Positions 20,530 to 29,715 are shown, counted from the stretch's first letter. The stretch: DNA of 64,000 nt from Pseudomonas sp. LS.1a (GCF_022533585.1 NZ_CP092827.1:187001-251000), one strand, 5' to 3'. Numbers and translations: made by a program. The notes: generated by a model not told the origin, from the letters alone.

Positions 20530-21567
20530 ATGAAAACCCCGCTGCGCCACCTGATCACCGCCCTCGGGCTGGCCTTCACCCTCAGCGCCCACGCGGCTGA
20601 ACCGGCCAAGCCCGCAAGCATCCGCATCGCCGTGCCCGACCTCAGCGCGGGCAGCAAGCCCAGCGCCGGTGGCGTGGTCGACGTGCTGCGTGACCAGCAA
20701 CTGCTGGAGAAGGAGTTCGCCAAGGACGGCATTCGCATCGACTGGCACTTCTTCAAGGGCGCCGGGCCGGTGGTGAACGAAGCGTTGGCCAACGGCCAGG
20801 CCGATTTCGCCTACCTCGGCGACCTGGCCGCCATCGTCGGCAAGGCCAACGGCCTGGACACCCGCGTGCTGTCGGCGGGCGTACGTGGGGTGAAGAGCTA
20901 CCTGGGCGTGGTGCCCGGTTCCGGCATCAAGACCCTGCACGACCTCAAGGGCAAGCGCGTGGCGGTGTTCCGTGGCACCGCCAACCAGCTGTCGTTCGCC
21001 AGCGCCCTGGCCAGCCAGGGGCTTAGCGAGCGCGAGCTGAAGGTGATCAACCTGGACTTCAACGCCGCCAATGCCGCACTGGCCGCCAAGCAGATCGACG
21101 CCACCTGGGGGCTGTCCAACCTGCTGTCGCTACGCGAGCGCGGGCTGGTAGAGCTGCCGGTCAACTCACGTGACCTGGCAGGTGCCGGCAGTACCCAGGC
21201 GGTGCTGTTGGGTACTGGCGATTTCATCCGCAAATACCCCGAGCTGGTACAGCGCCTGGTCAATGCCCAGCAACAGGCCAGCGCCTGGCTGCGCGACGAA
21301 CACAACCGCGAGGCCTACGTCGAACTGGTGGCCAGTAATGCCAACTGGCCGCGCAGCATCCTCAGCGACGACCTGGCCACGGAAGACCTGGCCCATTACT
21401 TCGATCCACGGCTGGACGCCGAATTCGTCGGCCAGTTGCAACAGGGCGTGGACCTGGCCGCCAAGGAGCGCCTGATCCGCCGTGGCTTCCAGGTGGCCGA
21501 CTGGATCGAACCCCGCTTCCTCGATGCCGCCCTGCAACAGAATCAGGCCGTGCAGGCCGCCCGCTGA
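20530..21567 (+). CDS. atsR: Periplasmic binding protein of the sulfate-ester-type transporter (AtsR-like)
   Basis: Binding protein (345 aa) of the SsuA/TauA/NMT1 class, with a Sec signal peptide ending in LSAHAAE. The domain reads IRIAVPDLSAG, ADFAYLGDLAAI, then DLKGKRVAVFRG, all typical of the class. After the initiator Met the whole protein contains no Met and no Cys. AAGGAG stands before ATG 20530. It is transcribed divergently from its permease/ATPase genes and together with the AtsK-like dioxygenase 37 bases downstream, so uptake and cleavage are encoded side by side. Confidence 0.83.
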   Translation: MKTPLRHLITALGLAFTLSAHAAEPAKPASIRIAVPDLSAGSKPSAGGVVDVLRDQQLLEKEFAKDGIRIDWHFFKGAGPVVNEALANGQADFAYLGDLAAIVGKANGLDTRVLSAGVRGVKSYLGVVPGSGIKTLHDLKGKRVAVFRGTANQLSFASALASQGLSERELKVINLDFNAANAALAAKQIDATWGLSNLLSLRERGLVELPVNSRDLAGAGSTQAVLLGTGDFIRKYPELVQRLVNAQQQASAWLRDEHNREAYVELVASNANWPRSILSDDLATEDLAHYFDPRLDAEFVGQLQQGVDLAAKERLIRRGFQVADWIEPRFLDAALQQNQAVQAAR

Positions 21568-21604
21568 ATCCCAAAGCCCCGACAATGACCGCAAGGACAC
21601 GACC

Positions 21605-22510
21605 ATGAGCAACGCTGCCCTGGCCTCCGCGCCACAAACCCTCGAACTCGACATTCACCCTGTTGCCGGCCGTATCGGCGCCGAAATTCGCGGGGTGCAA
21701 TTGTCCGCCGACCTTGATGCCGCCACCCTCGATGCCATCCAGGCCGCGCTGGTGAAGCACAAGGTGATCTTCTTCCGTGGCCAGACCCACCTGGATGACC
21801 AAAGCCAGGAAGCCTTCGCCAAGCTGCTCGGCGAGCCGGTCGCCCACCCCACCGTGCCGGTGGTCGACGGCACCAGTTACCTGTTGCAGCTCGATGGCGC
21901 CGAAGGCCAGCGGGCCAACTCCTGGCACACCGACGTGACCTTCGTCGATGCCTACCCCAAGGCCTCGATCCTGCGCAGCGTGGTGGCGCCGGCATCCGGT
22001 GGCGACACTGTGTGGGCCAACACCGCCACGGCGTACCAGGAGCTGCCCGAGCCGCTGCGCGAGCTGGCCGACAAACTGTGGGCGGTGCACAGCAACGAAT
22101 ACGACTACGCCAGCGCGAAGCCCGACGTGGACGCGGCCAAGCTGGAGCGCTATCGCAAAGTGTTCACCTCCACGGTGTACGAGACCGAGCACCCGGTGGT
22201 GCGCGTGCACCCGATCAGTGGCGAGCGGGTGCTGCAGCTGGGGCACTTCGTGAAGCGCATCAAAGGTTATTCGCTGGCGGATTCACAACACCTGTTCGCG
22301 GTGCTGCAAGGGCATGTGACGCGGTTGGAGAACACGGTTCGCTGGCGCTGGCAGGCGGGGGACGTGGCAATCTGGGATAACCGCGCGACGCAGCATTATG
22401 CGGTGGATGATTACGGCACCCAGCCACGTGTGGTGCGGCGGGTGACCCTGGCTGGTGAAGTGCCGGTCGGGGTGGATGGCCAGTTGAGCCGGACAACCCG
22501 CAAAGGTTGA
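21605..22510 (+). CDS. atsK: TauD/AtsK-family Fe(II)/2-oxoglutarate dioxygenase, probable alkylsulfatase
   Basis: Oxidises the carbon next to a sulfonate or sulfate ester and releases sulfite or sulfate, with 2-oxoglutarate and O2. Iron ligands are the His and Asp of NSWHTDVTF and the distal His of RATQHYAVDDY; the 2-oxoglutarate Arg follows in RVVRRVTL. Length 301, as in AtsK, slightly longer than TauD (a true TauD is at 49703). No Met or Cys occurs after the initiator. Alkylsulfatase activity is inferred from the neighbouring ats-type transporter, LysR regulator and arylsulfotransferase; a TauD-like sulfonate oxygenase is the alternative. Confidence 0.8.
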   Translation: MSNAALASAPQTLELDIHPVAGRIGAEIRGVQLSADLDAATLDAIQAALVKHKVIFFRGQTHLDDQSQEAFAKLLGEPVAHPTVPVVDGTSYLLQLDGAEGQRANSWHTDVTFVDAYPKASILRSVVAPASGGDTVWANTATAYQELPEPLRELADKLWAVHSNEYDYASAKPDVDAAKLERYRKVFTSTVYETEHPVVRVHPISGERVLQLGHFVKRIKGYSLADSQHLFAVLQGHVTRLENTVRWRWQAGDVAIWDNRATQHYAVDDYGTQPRVVRRVTLAGEVPVGVDGQLSRTTRKG

Positions 22511-22524
22511 GGGATGTAGAAGAC

Positions 22525-22600
22525 CCTGTGGGAGCGGGTTTACCCGCGAATGCGTCAATGAATTCGCCATCGTATTCGCGGGTAAACCCGCTCCCACAGG
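22525..22600. repeat. REP pair
   Basis: CTGTGGGAGCGGGTTTACCC and its inverted copy ATTCGCGGGTAAACCCGCTC, between the convergent dioxygenase and LysR genes. Confidence 0.9.
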
Positions 22601-22613
22601 GGTGCCCCGTCGG

Positions 22614-23528
22614 TCACACCTCGGTATCGCAGGCAATCAACTGCCTGACCAGCCCCTGAGCCAACGGCGATAGCCCATACCCCACCCGGCTCACCACCCC
22701 ATAGCGGGTGTAGAACGCTTCCTCCTGCTCCACCGTCAGGTCGGCCAGCTGCAATGCCACCAATCCCCCGTCACGCTGATACGGCCGCAAATTGGCATTG
22801 CAGGCAATGCCGATGGTGTCCGAATGCATCACCACATTCAGCAATGCATAGCCATGCTCGCACTCCACCGTCGGCAGAAAATCCTGCCGCCCGCTGAGGT
22901 CGCTGAGGATCTTGCGGATGTTCGGCGGGCGGAAGGTAGTGGCCAGGGGGTAGTCGAATAAGTCACGCGCCCGCACGCTTTCGCGCTCGGTCAACGGGTG
23001 CCCGACGCGGCAGCAGAAATGCCAGCGCTGCGGCGCCAGCTTGTGCACCTGGTAGTCCGGGTCGGACTCGAACTGACGGGTGTCTGCGACGAAGAACTCG
23101 ATCTCCTCGGCAACCAGCTTGCGGTTCAGCGCCTGCCAGTTATCCACCTGGAAGCAGGTACGCGCCGCGGGGTATTCGGCGACGAAGCGTGCCACCGCCC
23201 GCGGTACCAGCCCCCCGGCCGGCGCCGGCCCGGAACCGAAGCGCACCACGCCGGTGGTGGCGCCATTGAACTGGTGAATCTCGTTGACCAGGTTGTGCGC
23301 GCCATGCACCAGCCGCCGCGAATGCTCCAGCACCAGCAAGCCCTGGCGGGTTGGCGCCAGCTCCTTGCTGGCGCGGTCCACCAGGCGGCAGCCGATGTTG
23401 TGCTCGAGGGTCTGGATGCTGCGGCTGAACGCTGATTGCGACAGGTTCACCGCCGCCGCCGCAGCAACGAAGCTGCGGTGCTCGACAAGGGCAATGTAGT
23501 GGCGCAGCTGACGGAGATCGATATGCAT
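22614..23528 (-). CDS. LysR-family regulator, SftR-like
   Basis: A 304-residue LysR protein: helix-turn-helix at about residues 18-48 (SFVAAAAAVNLSQSAFSRSI) and a C-terminal effector-binding domain. It diverges from the TonB receptor gene, with a 190-base shared region holding the palindromes CCCTTATAAAGGG (23578-23590) and TTCCGCCAACGGAA (23671-23684). In P. putida a LysR regulator named SftR controls sulfate-ester genes including a TonB receptor and atsK; the same neighbours here suggest this is that protein, but identity is not proven. Confidence 0.85.
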   Translation of the reverse strand: MHIDLRQLRHYIALVEHRSFVAAAAAVNLSQSAFSRSIQTLEHNIGCRLVDRASKELAPTRQGLLVLEHSRRLVHGAHNLVNEIHQFNGATTGVVRFGSGPAPAGGLVPRAVARFVAEYPAARTCFQVDNWQALNRKLVAEEIEFFVADTRQFESDPDYQVHKLAPQRWHFCCRVGHPLTERESVRARDLFDYPLATTFRPPNIRKILSDLSGRQDFLPTVECEHGYALLNVVMHSDTIGIACNANLRPYQRDGGLVALQLADLTVEQEEAFYTRYGVVSRVGYGLSPLAQGLVRQLIACDTEV

Positions 23529-23597
23529 TTTTTACATTGAAACTTTCGGTCGAATGCAATTGCTGACAAGGGTTAGCCCCCTTATAAAGGGAGTCAC

Positions 23598-23605
23598 TTA
23601 TTCCA
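23598..23605 (-). promoter_or_regulatory. TGGAATAA box upstream of the TonB receptor
   Basis: The octamer TGGAATAA (minus strand) also occurs at 46143-46150 and 56123-56130, upstream of epsC and ssuE. It is a candidate half-site of a shared sulfur regulator such as CysB; this is inference. Confidence 0.35.
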
Positions 23606-23720
23606 CAAAATATGAATTACAAATATTTATATCGCCTAAAAGAATATAAGCCCGACTGACCGCGATTCGGTTCCGCCAACGGAAATGCTCGCCAGGGCCC
23701 ATGCCTCAAGGAGCATTTGC

Positions 23721-26057
23721 ATGTCCGGAGTTTCCCGTTGGCCTGCGCGCGCGTCGCGTTTCACCTTGCAACCCTTGGCTGCCGGCGTACTGCTGGCGGC
23801 GTCCTCTGCCAGCTTCGCCGAAGAGCCGGTCAGTGCCACCCCGGCGGTGGAGCAGGAAGCCAAGCTCGGCACTGTCACGGTCAACGCCCGCCGCCGCGAA
23901 GAAACCGCGCAAAGCGTGCCCACGCCGATCAGCGTGCTCGACAGCGAAACCCTGGAAAGCCAGCGCATCTACCGCGTGCAGGACCTGCAGCAACTGGTGC
24001 CCAGCACCAACGTCGCTTACGTTCATGCCCGCCAGTCGAGCATCTCGATCCGTGGTCTGGGCAACAACCCGGCCAGCGATGGCCTGGAAGGCAGCGTCGG
24101 CATCTACCTGGACAACGTCTACCTCGGCCGCCCCGGCATGGCGGTGTTCGACCTGCTGGATGTGGAGCAACTGGAAGTGCTGCGCGGCCCGCAAGGCACG
24201 CTGTTCGGCAAGAACACCACCGCCGGCGTGCTCAACATCACCACGCGCAAGCCCACCTTCCACCGCGAGGGCAGCATCCAGCAGTCGATTGGTGAAGACG
24301 GCTACCTGCAAACCCAAGGCAGCTTCTCGGGGCCGATCAGCGACACGCTGGCCGGGCGCATCAGCGCTTATCGCACCGAGGACGACGGCTATGTGAAGAA
24401 CGTCCACAACGGCGACGACCTCAACGGCGGCAAGCGCCAGGGCTTTCGTACCCAGCTGCTGTTCAAGCCGAGCGAAACCTTCAACCTGCGCTGGATCGGC
24501 GAATACAACGAAGAAGATTCCGACAATGGCATCCTCAGCCTGTACAGCACCGGGCCGACCATCAATGGCGTCAACCGCTACGAAAGCCTGGCCGCCCAGG
24601 CTGGCGCGACGCTGGTGTCGGGCAAGCACCGCAAGGTCAACTTCGACGCCGACCAGCAAGTGACGGTGTTCCAGGGCGGTACCTCGGTGGAGGCCAACTG
24701 GACCTTGCCCAACGACTTCACCCTGACCTCGATCACCGCCTACCGCTGGTGGGACTTCACCCCGCGCAACGATGACGGCCTCAACGTGCCGGTGTTCTAC
24801 AGCGCCGGGGTATCGGTGCGCGACAAGCAGTATTCCCAGGAGATCCGTTTGGCCTCACCCACCGGTGGTGCCTTCGACTACGTGCTGGGCGCGTACTACT
24901 TCAAGCAGGACCTGGACAACAAATCCTTCACGTTCTACGGGCCGCAGGCGGACATCTGGAACCTCACCCCGGCCGGTGCCCTGGCCAACGTCGACACCAT
25001 CGGCAACGGCCATATCGATACCGACAGCTATGCCCTGTTTGCCCAGGGTACCTGGCACCTCACCGACCGTCTGGACTTCACCGCCGGCATTCGCGGCACC
25101 TACGAAGAAAAGAGCGCCTGGGTGACCCGCGATGCACCAACCGGTGGCGCAGCAGTAACCGGGGCCGCCGCAGCAGCGCGCCAGGGCCGGGTAGGGGCCT
25201 ACGACTCAGGTGATCTCAACCAGTACAGCTTCAGCCCCTCCGGCCTGCTGGGCCTGAGCTACCGCTTCAACGAGCAGTTGCTGGGCTACGCCACCCTGAC
25301 CCACGGCGAGAAGTCTGGCGGTATCAACCTTACCGTTGGCGCTGCGCCACGGCTGGGCACCGACTCGCTGCTGGTCGGCACCGAGCGGGTCAACAACGCC
25401 GAAGTCGGCTTGAAAAGCTCGCTGTTCGACGACCGCCTGCAACTCAATACCAACCTGTTCTGGGCCGAAGTGCATGGCTACCAGGCCAACGTCTACGACC
25501 AGATCAACCGCGTGCAGTACCTGGCCAACGCCGGCAGCGTGCGCTCGCGTGGCCTGGAGTTCGAAGCCACGGCGCTGCCGGTGCGCGGCCTCACGGTCAA
25601 CTTCAACGGCTCGTGGAACGACGTGCGTTACACAGACTACAAGGACGCCCCGTGCCCGCCTGAAGTGAGCCTGGCCAATGCCACTGCCACCTGCGACCTG
25701 TCCGGCCACCAGGTGGTCGGTGCCTCCAAGTACATCGCCAACCTGAACACCCAGTACAAGTGGCAGGCCAGCGAGCACATCGAACCCTATGTCACCGCCA
25801 GCTACGCCTTCCGCTCGAAGGCGGTGGGCACCATCGACGATTCCGATTTCGGCCAGATCCCCAGCTACGCGCTGGTCAACCTTTCCGCCGGTGTGCGCCT
25901 GGACCAGGGCGACGGCGTGGTCGACCTGTCGCTGTGGGTGAAGAACGCCGGTGACAAGACCTACTTCACCAGCCTGTGGAACTCCGCCAACGGTGGCTAT
26001 GCCGGCGTGCTTGGCACCCCGCGCACTTTCGGCGCCACCGCCCGTTACGACTTCTGA
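23721..26057 (+). CDS. TonB-dependent outer-membrane receptor, probably for sulfate esters
   Basis: Outer-membrane gated beta-barrel of 778 residues. ATG 23721 has AAGGAG seven bases upstream; the frame extends further up without a credible start. A signal peptide ends at ASSASFAEE, then the TonB-box region (LGTVTVNARRREE), the plug (about 55-170, with VEQLEVLRGPQGTLFGKN) and the barrel closing on a C-terminal Phe. The mature chain has one Met and two Cys only, very low for its size. Placed between a SftR-like regulator and an arylsulfotransferase, it matches SftP of P. putida by context; the substrate is inferred. Confidence 0.87.
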   Translation: MSGVSRWPARASRFTLQPLAAGVLLAASSASFAEEPVSATPAVEQEAKLGTVTVNARRREETAQSVPTPISVLDSETLESQRIYRVQDLQQLVPSTNVAYVHARQSSISIRGLGNNPASDGLEGSVGIYLDNVYLGRPGMAVFDLLDVEQLEVLRGPQGTLFGKNTTAGVLNITTRKPTFHREGSIQQSIGEDGYLQTQGSFSGPISDTLAGRISAYRTEDDGYVKNVHNGDDLNGGKRQGFRTQLLFKPSETFNLRWIGEYNEEDSDNGILSLYSTGPTINGVNRYESLAAQAGATLVSGKHRKVNFDADQQVTVFQGGTSVEANWTLPNDFTLTSITAYRWWDFTPRNDDGLNVPVFYSAGVSVRDKQYSQEIRLASPTGGAFDYVLGAYYFKQDLDNKSFTFYGPQADIWNLTPAGALANVDTIGNGHIDTDSYALFAQGTWHLTDRLDFTAGIRGTYEEKSAWVTRDAPTGGAAVTGAAAAARQGRVGAYDSGDLNQYSFSPSGLLGLSYRFNEQLLGYATLTHGEKSGGINLTVGAAPRLGTDSLLVGTERVNNAEVGLKSSLFDDRLQLNTNLFWAEVHGYQANVYDQINRVQYLANAGSVRSRGLEFEATALPVRGLTVNFNGSWNDVRYTDYKDAPCPPEVSLANATATCDLSGHQVVGASKYIANLNTQYKWQASEHIEPYVTASYAFRSKAVGTIDDSDFGQIPSYALVNLSAGVRLDQGDGVVDLSLWVKNAGDKTYFTSLWNSANGGYAGVLGTPRTFGATARYDF

Positions 26058-26074
26058 GCACAAGGAGCTTTGCC

Positions 26075-27751
26075 ATGAATGCCAAGACCGAAACCCCTGC
26101 ATTGCCTGAAGGCGCCTGCCTGACCGCCAAGGTCCCCGAGCGTGACGAGGCGCTGCTCGGCGACGTGGTAGTCAACCCGTATCGCCTGGCGCCGCTGACC
26201 GCGATCATTCGCGACGGTGGGCGCAGCCTGAGTGCCGCGCACGTACGCGTGCTGGGGCGGGGCGAGCGCGGTGTGGATATTGCCTACGAGGTGTCCGACC
26301 GCTCGTTGTGGACCTACGGCGGTATCCCGGTATTCGGCCTGTACCCGGATCACGTCAACCAGGTGGAAGTGACCTACAAGTTCGACGGCGAGCGTATCCG
26401 CGAGCAGTACCAGATCTACGCACCAGCGGTGCGCCTGCCGGTGGTGGCCAGGCAGACCGCCGCCTTGCCTGAGGTGCAGCCAGTCAAGGTAGCGCCAGGT
26501 TTTGAAAAGCGCCTGTACCTGTTCAACCACCTGCAGGGGGACATCCCGGGCGGTCGTGCCTTCAAGTGGAATGCCCAGGGCGGTGCGGCGGAATGGGACC
26601 AGGTGGGCAACAACTGGATCGCCGACAGCAATGGCGACGTGCGCTGGTACCTGGACATCGAGCAGATCCACGACTCCAACCGCCGTGATGGCCTGGGTGG
26701 CACCATGGGCTTCCAGCAGACCCGCGACGGCAAGCTGATCTGGGGGCAGGGCCAGACCTATTCCAAGTACGACCTGCTGGGCCGGCGCATCTGGCAACGC
26801 ACGCTGCCCGACAAGTTTGCCGATTTCTCCCATGAAATCCGCGAGACCGCCAATGGCACCTACCTGCTGCGGGTGGGCACCAGCGACTATCGCCGGCCCG
26901 ACGGCAAGCGCGTGCGCTCGATCCGCGACCACATCATCGAGGTCAACGAGGCCGGTGATGTGCTGGACTTCTGGGACCTCAACCAGATCCTCGACCCGTA
27001 CCGTGGCGACCTGCTGGAAACCTTGGGCAAGGCAGCCATCCAGTTGCCGCCCGGGGTGCAGAAACAGGACGAACGGCTGGCCAACGAACTGGCCGAGGGC
27101 GACTTGCCCTTTGGTGACACTCCGGGGGTGGGCACCGGGCGTAACTGGGCACACGTCAATGCCATCGACTACGACGCTGATGACGACAGCATCATCGTTT
27201 CAGCACGGCATCAGGGCGTGGTGAAGATAGGCCGCGACAAGCAGGTGAAGTGGATTCTCGCCTCGCCCCAAGGCTGGCCTGAGCGTCTGCGCAAGAAAGT
27301 ACTGACGCCGGTGGCGAGCGAAAGCTTCGACTGGTCGTGGACCCAGCATACCGCCTGGCTGACCGGCAAAGGCACGCTGACCGTGTTCGACAACGGCTGG
27401 GGCCGCGACTTTGCGCCAACCAGGCTGACCGGCAACTACAGCAGGGCGGTGGAGTACCGTATCGACGAGGCCAAGGGCACGGTCGAGCAGGTATGGGAAT
27501 ACGGCAAGGAGCGCGGCGACGAGTGGTACAGCCCGGTGACCTCGGTGGTGGCCTACCGGCCGGAGACCGACACCCAGTTCATCTACTCGGCGTCGGTGAA
27601 CTTCCTGACCCCGGAGAAACTGACCACCACCGTGCTCAACGAGGTGCGGCGCGGGACCCAGGAGGTGCTGGTGGAGCTGAAGGTGCACAGCCGACAGCCG
27701 GGCAGTGTGGGTTACCGCGCCTTGGTGATCGACCTGGCCAAGGCCTTCTGA
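26075..27751 (+). CDS. Aryl-sulfate sulfotransferase (AssT family), no signal peptide
   Basis: Moves the sulfuryl group from one phenolic sulfate ester to another phenol without PAPS. The 558 residues form the beta-propeller family; likely active-site histidines are in FSHEIRE, NWAHVNAID, SARHQGVVKI and WTQHTAWLTG, the last matching the His that is transiently sulfated. Enterobacterial AssT is periplasmic, but this N-terminus (MNAKTETPALPEG) is hydrophilic with no signal sequence, pointing to the cytoplasm. CAAGGAGC precedes the ATG, 17 bases after the receptor stop. Only one internal Met and one Cys are present. Confidence 0.87.
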   Translation: MNAKTETPALPEGACLTAKVPERDEALLGDVVVNPYRLAPLTAIIRDGGRSLSAAHVRVLGRGERGVDIAYEVSDRSLWTYGGIPVFGLYPDHVNQVEVTYKFDGERIREQYQIYAPAVRLPVVARQTAALPEVQPVKVAPGFEKRLYLFNHLQGDIPGGRAFKWNAQGGAAEWDQVGNNWIADSNGDVRWYLDIEQIHDSNRRDGLGGTMGFQQTRDGKLIWGQGQTYSKYDLLGRRIWQRTLPDKFADFSHEIRETANGTYLLRVGTSDYRRPDGKRVRSIRDHIIEVNEAGDVLDFWDLNQILDPYRGDLLETLGKAAIQLPPGVQKQDERLANELAEGDLPFGDTPGVGTGRNWAHVNAIDYDADDDSIIVSARHQGVVKIGRDKQVKWILASPQGWPERLRKKVLTPVASESFDWSWTQHTAWLTGKGTLTVFDNGWGRDFAPTRLTGNYSRAVEYRIDEAKGTVEQVWEYGKERGDEWYSPVTSVVAYRPETDTQFIYSASVNFLTPEKLTTTVLNEVRRGTQEVLVELKVHSRQPGSVGYRALVIDLAKAF

Positions 27752-27820
27752 TCCGCCCCTTCCGGGAGGGCCGTCGGTCCTCCCATCACATTTCCTTCAG
27801 CGCGTTCGTCTAACCTGTAC

Positions 27821-27915
27821 TGGCCTCTTCGCAGGCACGCCCGCTCCCACAGGTACTGCACCGAGTTCGAAACCGGTGGGGTACTTGTGGGAGCGGGCGT
27901 GCCCGCGAAGAGGCC
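27821..27915. repeat. REP pair, CACGCCCGC class
   Basis: GGCCTCTTCGCAGGCACGCC and its inverted copy ending GTGCCCGCGAAGAGGCC, in the 338-base gap between the sulfotransferase and davD. The rest of the gap holds the two motif copies listed next. Confidence 0.9.
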
Positions 27916-27961
27916 CGTTGCCATTATGCAAATGATGAAATTTCCGCCAGGGTGTTCAACC

Positions 27962-27982
27962 ATTCGTTCTTTTTTTCGAACA
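27962..27982 (+). promoter_or_regulatory. Upstream copy of a 21-base motif before davD
   Basis: Reads ATTCGTT, five variable bases, then TTTTCGAACA. It shares ATTCGTT at its start and TTTC-AAC at its end with the copy at 28016, exactly 54 bases away. Candidate operator for a dav regulator; unnamed. Confidence 0.4.
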
Positions 27983-28015
27983 GCCTATTGTCCAACACCC
28001 CAGCAGCCGCTTAGC

Positions 28016-28036
28016 ATTCGTTTGAGATTTCAAACG
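28016..28036 (+). promoter_or_regulatory. Downstream copy of the motif with perfect palindrome CGTTTGAGATTTCAAACG
   Basis: Within this copy CGTTTGA and TCAAACG form perfect 7-bp arms around GATT. The site ends 53 bases before the davD ATG, a position suited to an operator or activator site. Confidence 0.45.
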
Positions 28037-28089
28037 CTCGATGCCCTGCCTTGGGCGCTTTTCAACAATCAACAATTCGGGAAGCCGAC

Positions 28090-29532
28090 ATGCAGCTCAA
28101 AGACGCTCAGTTGTTCCGCCAGCAAGCCTACATCAATGGTGAGTGGCTGGATGCGGACAACGGCCAGACCATCAAGGTCACCAACCCGGCCACTGGTGAA
28201 GTCATCGGTACCGTGCCGAAGATGGGCACCGCGGAAACCCGCCGCGCCATCGAAGCCGCCGACAAGGCCCTGCCGGCCTGGCGTGCCCTGACCGCCAAGG
28301 AGCGTTCGGCCAAGCTGCGTCGCTGGTTCGAACTGATGATCGAGAACCAGGACGACCTGGCTCGCCTGATGACCACCGAACAAGGCAAGCCGCTGGCCGA
28401 AGCCAAGGGCGAAATCGCCTACGCCGCTTCGTTCATCGAGTGGTTCGCCGAAGAAGCCAAGCGCGTCTACGGTGACACCATCCCGGGCCACCAGCCAGAC
28501 AAGCGCCTGATCGTCATCAAGCAGCCAATCGGCGTTACCGCGGCCATCACCCCGTGGAACTTCCCGGCCGCCATGATCACCCGTAAAGCCGGCCCGGCCC
28601 TGGCCGCTGGCTGCACCATGGTGCTCAAGCCTGCCTCGCAGACCCCATACTCCGCCCTGGCCCTGGTCGAACTGGCCCACCGTGCCGGCATCCCGGCTGG
28701 CGTGCTGAGCGTGGTTACCGGCAGCGCTGGCGAAGTTGGCGGTGAACTGACCGGCAACTCCCTGGTTCGCAAGCTGTCCTTCACCGGCTCGACCGAAATC
28801 GGTCGCCAGCTGATGGAAGAATGCGCCAAGGACATCAAGAAGGTTTCCCTGGAGCTGGGTGGCAACGCCCCGTTCATCGTGTTCGACGACGCCGATCTGG
28901 ACAAGGCGGTCGAGGGCGCGATCATCTCCAAGTACCGCAACAACGGTCAGACCTGCGTCTGCGCCAACCGTATCTACGTGCAGGACGGCGTCTACGACGC
29001 GTTCGCCCAGAAGCTGGCTGCCGCGGTTGCCAAGCTGAAGATCGGTAACGGCCTGGAAGAAGGCACCACCACTGGCCCGCTGATCGACGGCAAGGCTGTC
29101 GCCAAGGTCCAGGAGCACATCGAAGACGCCGTTGGCAAAGGCGCCAAGGTCCTGTCCGGTGGCAAGATCATCGAAGGCAACTTCTTCGAGCCGACCATTC
29201 TGGTCGACGTACCGAAGACCGCTGCCGTCGCCAAGGAAGAGACCTTCGGCCCGCTGGCGCCGCTGTTCCGCTTCAAGGACGAGGCCGAAGTCATCGCCAT
29301 GTCCAACGACACCGAGTTCGGCCTGGCCTCGTACTTCTACGCCCGCGACATGAGCCGTGTGTTCCGTGTTGCCGAAGCCCTGGAATACGGCATGGTGGGT
29401 ATCAACACCGGCCTGATTTCCAACGAAGTAGCACCGTTCGGTGGCATCAAGGCTTCGGGCCTGGGCCGCGAAGGTTCCAAGTACGGTATCGAGGACTACC
29501 TCGAAATCAAATACCTGTGCATCAGCGTCTGA
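28090..29532 (+). CDS. davD: Glutarate/succinate-semialdehyde dehydrogenase, NADP-type
   Basis: Oxidises glutarate semialdehyde (lysine via 5-aminovalerate) and succinate semialdehyde (from GABA). The 480 residues carry the ALDH marks: ITPWNFP, the general-base Glu in VSLELGGNAP and the nucleophile Cys in NNGQTCVCANR. GabD and DavD cannot be separated by sequence; in P. putida this gene, followed by davT, serves the lysine 5-aminovalerate route. Codon use is more biased than that of the neighbours (many GTC, ACC and AAG codons), indicating high expression. A terminator lies between it and davT, so davT may have its own promoter or depend on read-through. Confidence 0.93.
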   Translation: MQLKDAQLFRQQAYINGEWLDADNGQTIKVTNPATGEVIGTVPKMGTAETRRAIEAADKALPAWRALTAKERSAKLRRWFELMIENQDDLARLMTTEQGKPLAEAKGEIAYAASFIEWFAEEAKRVYGDTIPGHQPDKRLIVIKQPIGVTAAITPWNFPAAMITRKAGPALAAGCTMVLKPASQTPYSALALVELAHRAGIPAGVLSVVTGSAGEVGGELTGNSLVRKLSFTGSTEIGRQLMEECAKDIKKVSLELGGNAPFIVFDDADLDKAVEGAIISKYRNNGQTCVCANRIYVQDGVYDAFAQKLAAAVAKLKIGNGLEEGTTTGPLIDGKAVAKVQEHIEDAVGKGAKVLSGGKIIEGNFFEPTILVDVPKTAAVAKEETFGPLAPLFRFKDEAEVIAMSNDTEFGLASYFYARDMSRVFRVAEALEYGMVGINTGLISNEVAPFGGIKASGLGREGSKYGIEDYLEIKYLCISV

Positions 29533-29556
29533 TCGCACGGTAACGGCTTTACCTCT

Positions 29557-29596
29557 GCCAGCGGGGCGCGAGAGCGACGTCTCGCTGGCCTTTTTT
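29557..29596 (+). terminator. Terminator between davD and davT
   Basis: GCGAGA and TCTCGC form a stem around GCGACG, with an outer GCCAGCG/CGCTGGC alternative, followed by six T. It may attenuate transcription into davT, which starts 120 bases later. Confidence 0.75.
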
Positions 29597-29715
29597 ACAT
29601 CGCAGTACCTGGTGGCCAGGGCGTTCACGGCAGTCGATCAACGAATACTGTTCGCGAGCACTCCCAGCCACCCCCGAATAAAAGCGCCACTCCAGACCGG
29701 CGCAATGAGGGCATT

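Noticed and set aside
17598..27751. Sulfate-ester locus as a genomic island inserted at tRNA-Arg
   Set aside because: The locus lies on the 5' side of the tRNA, not at its 3' end where integrases insert. No integrase, no repeated tRNA 3' fragment and no base-composition break was seen.
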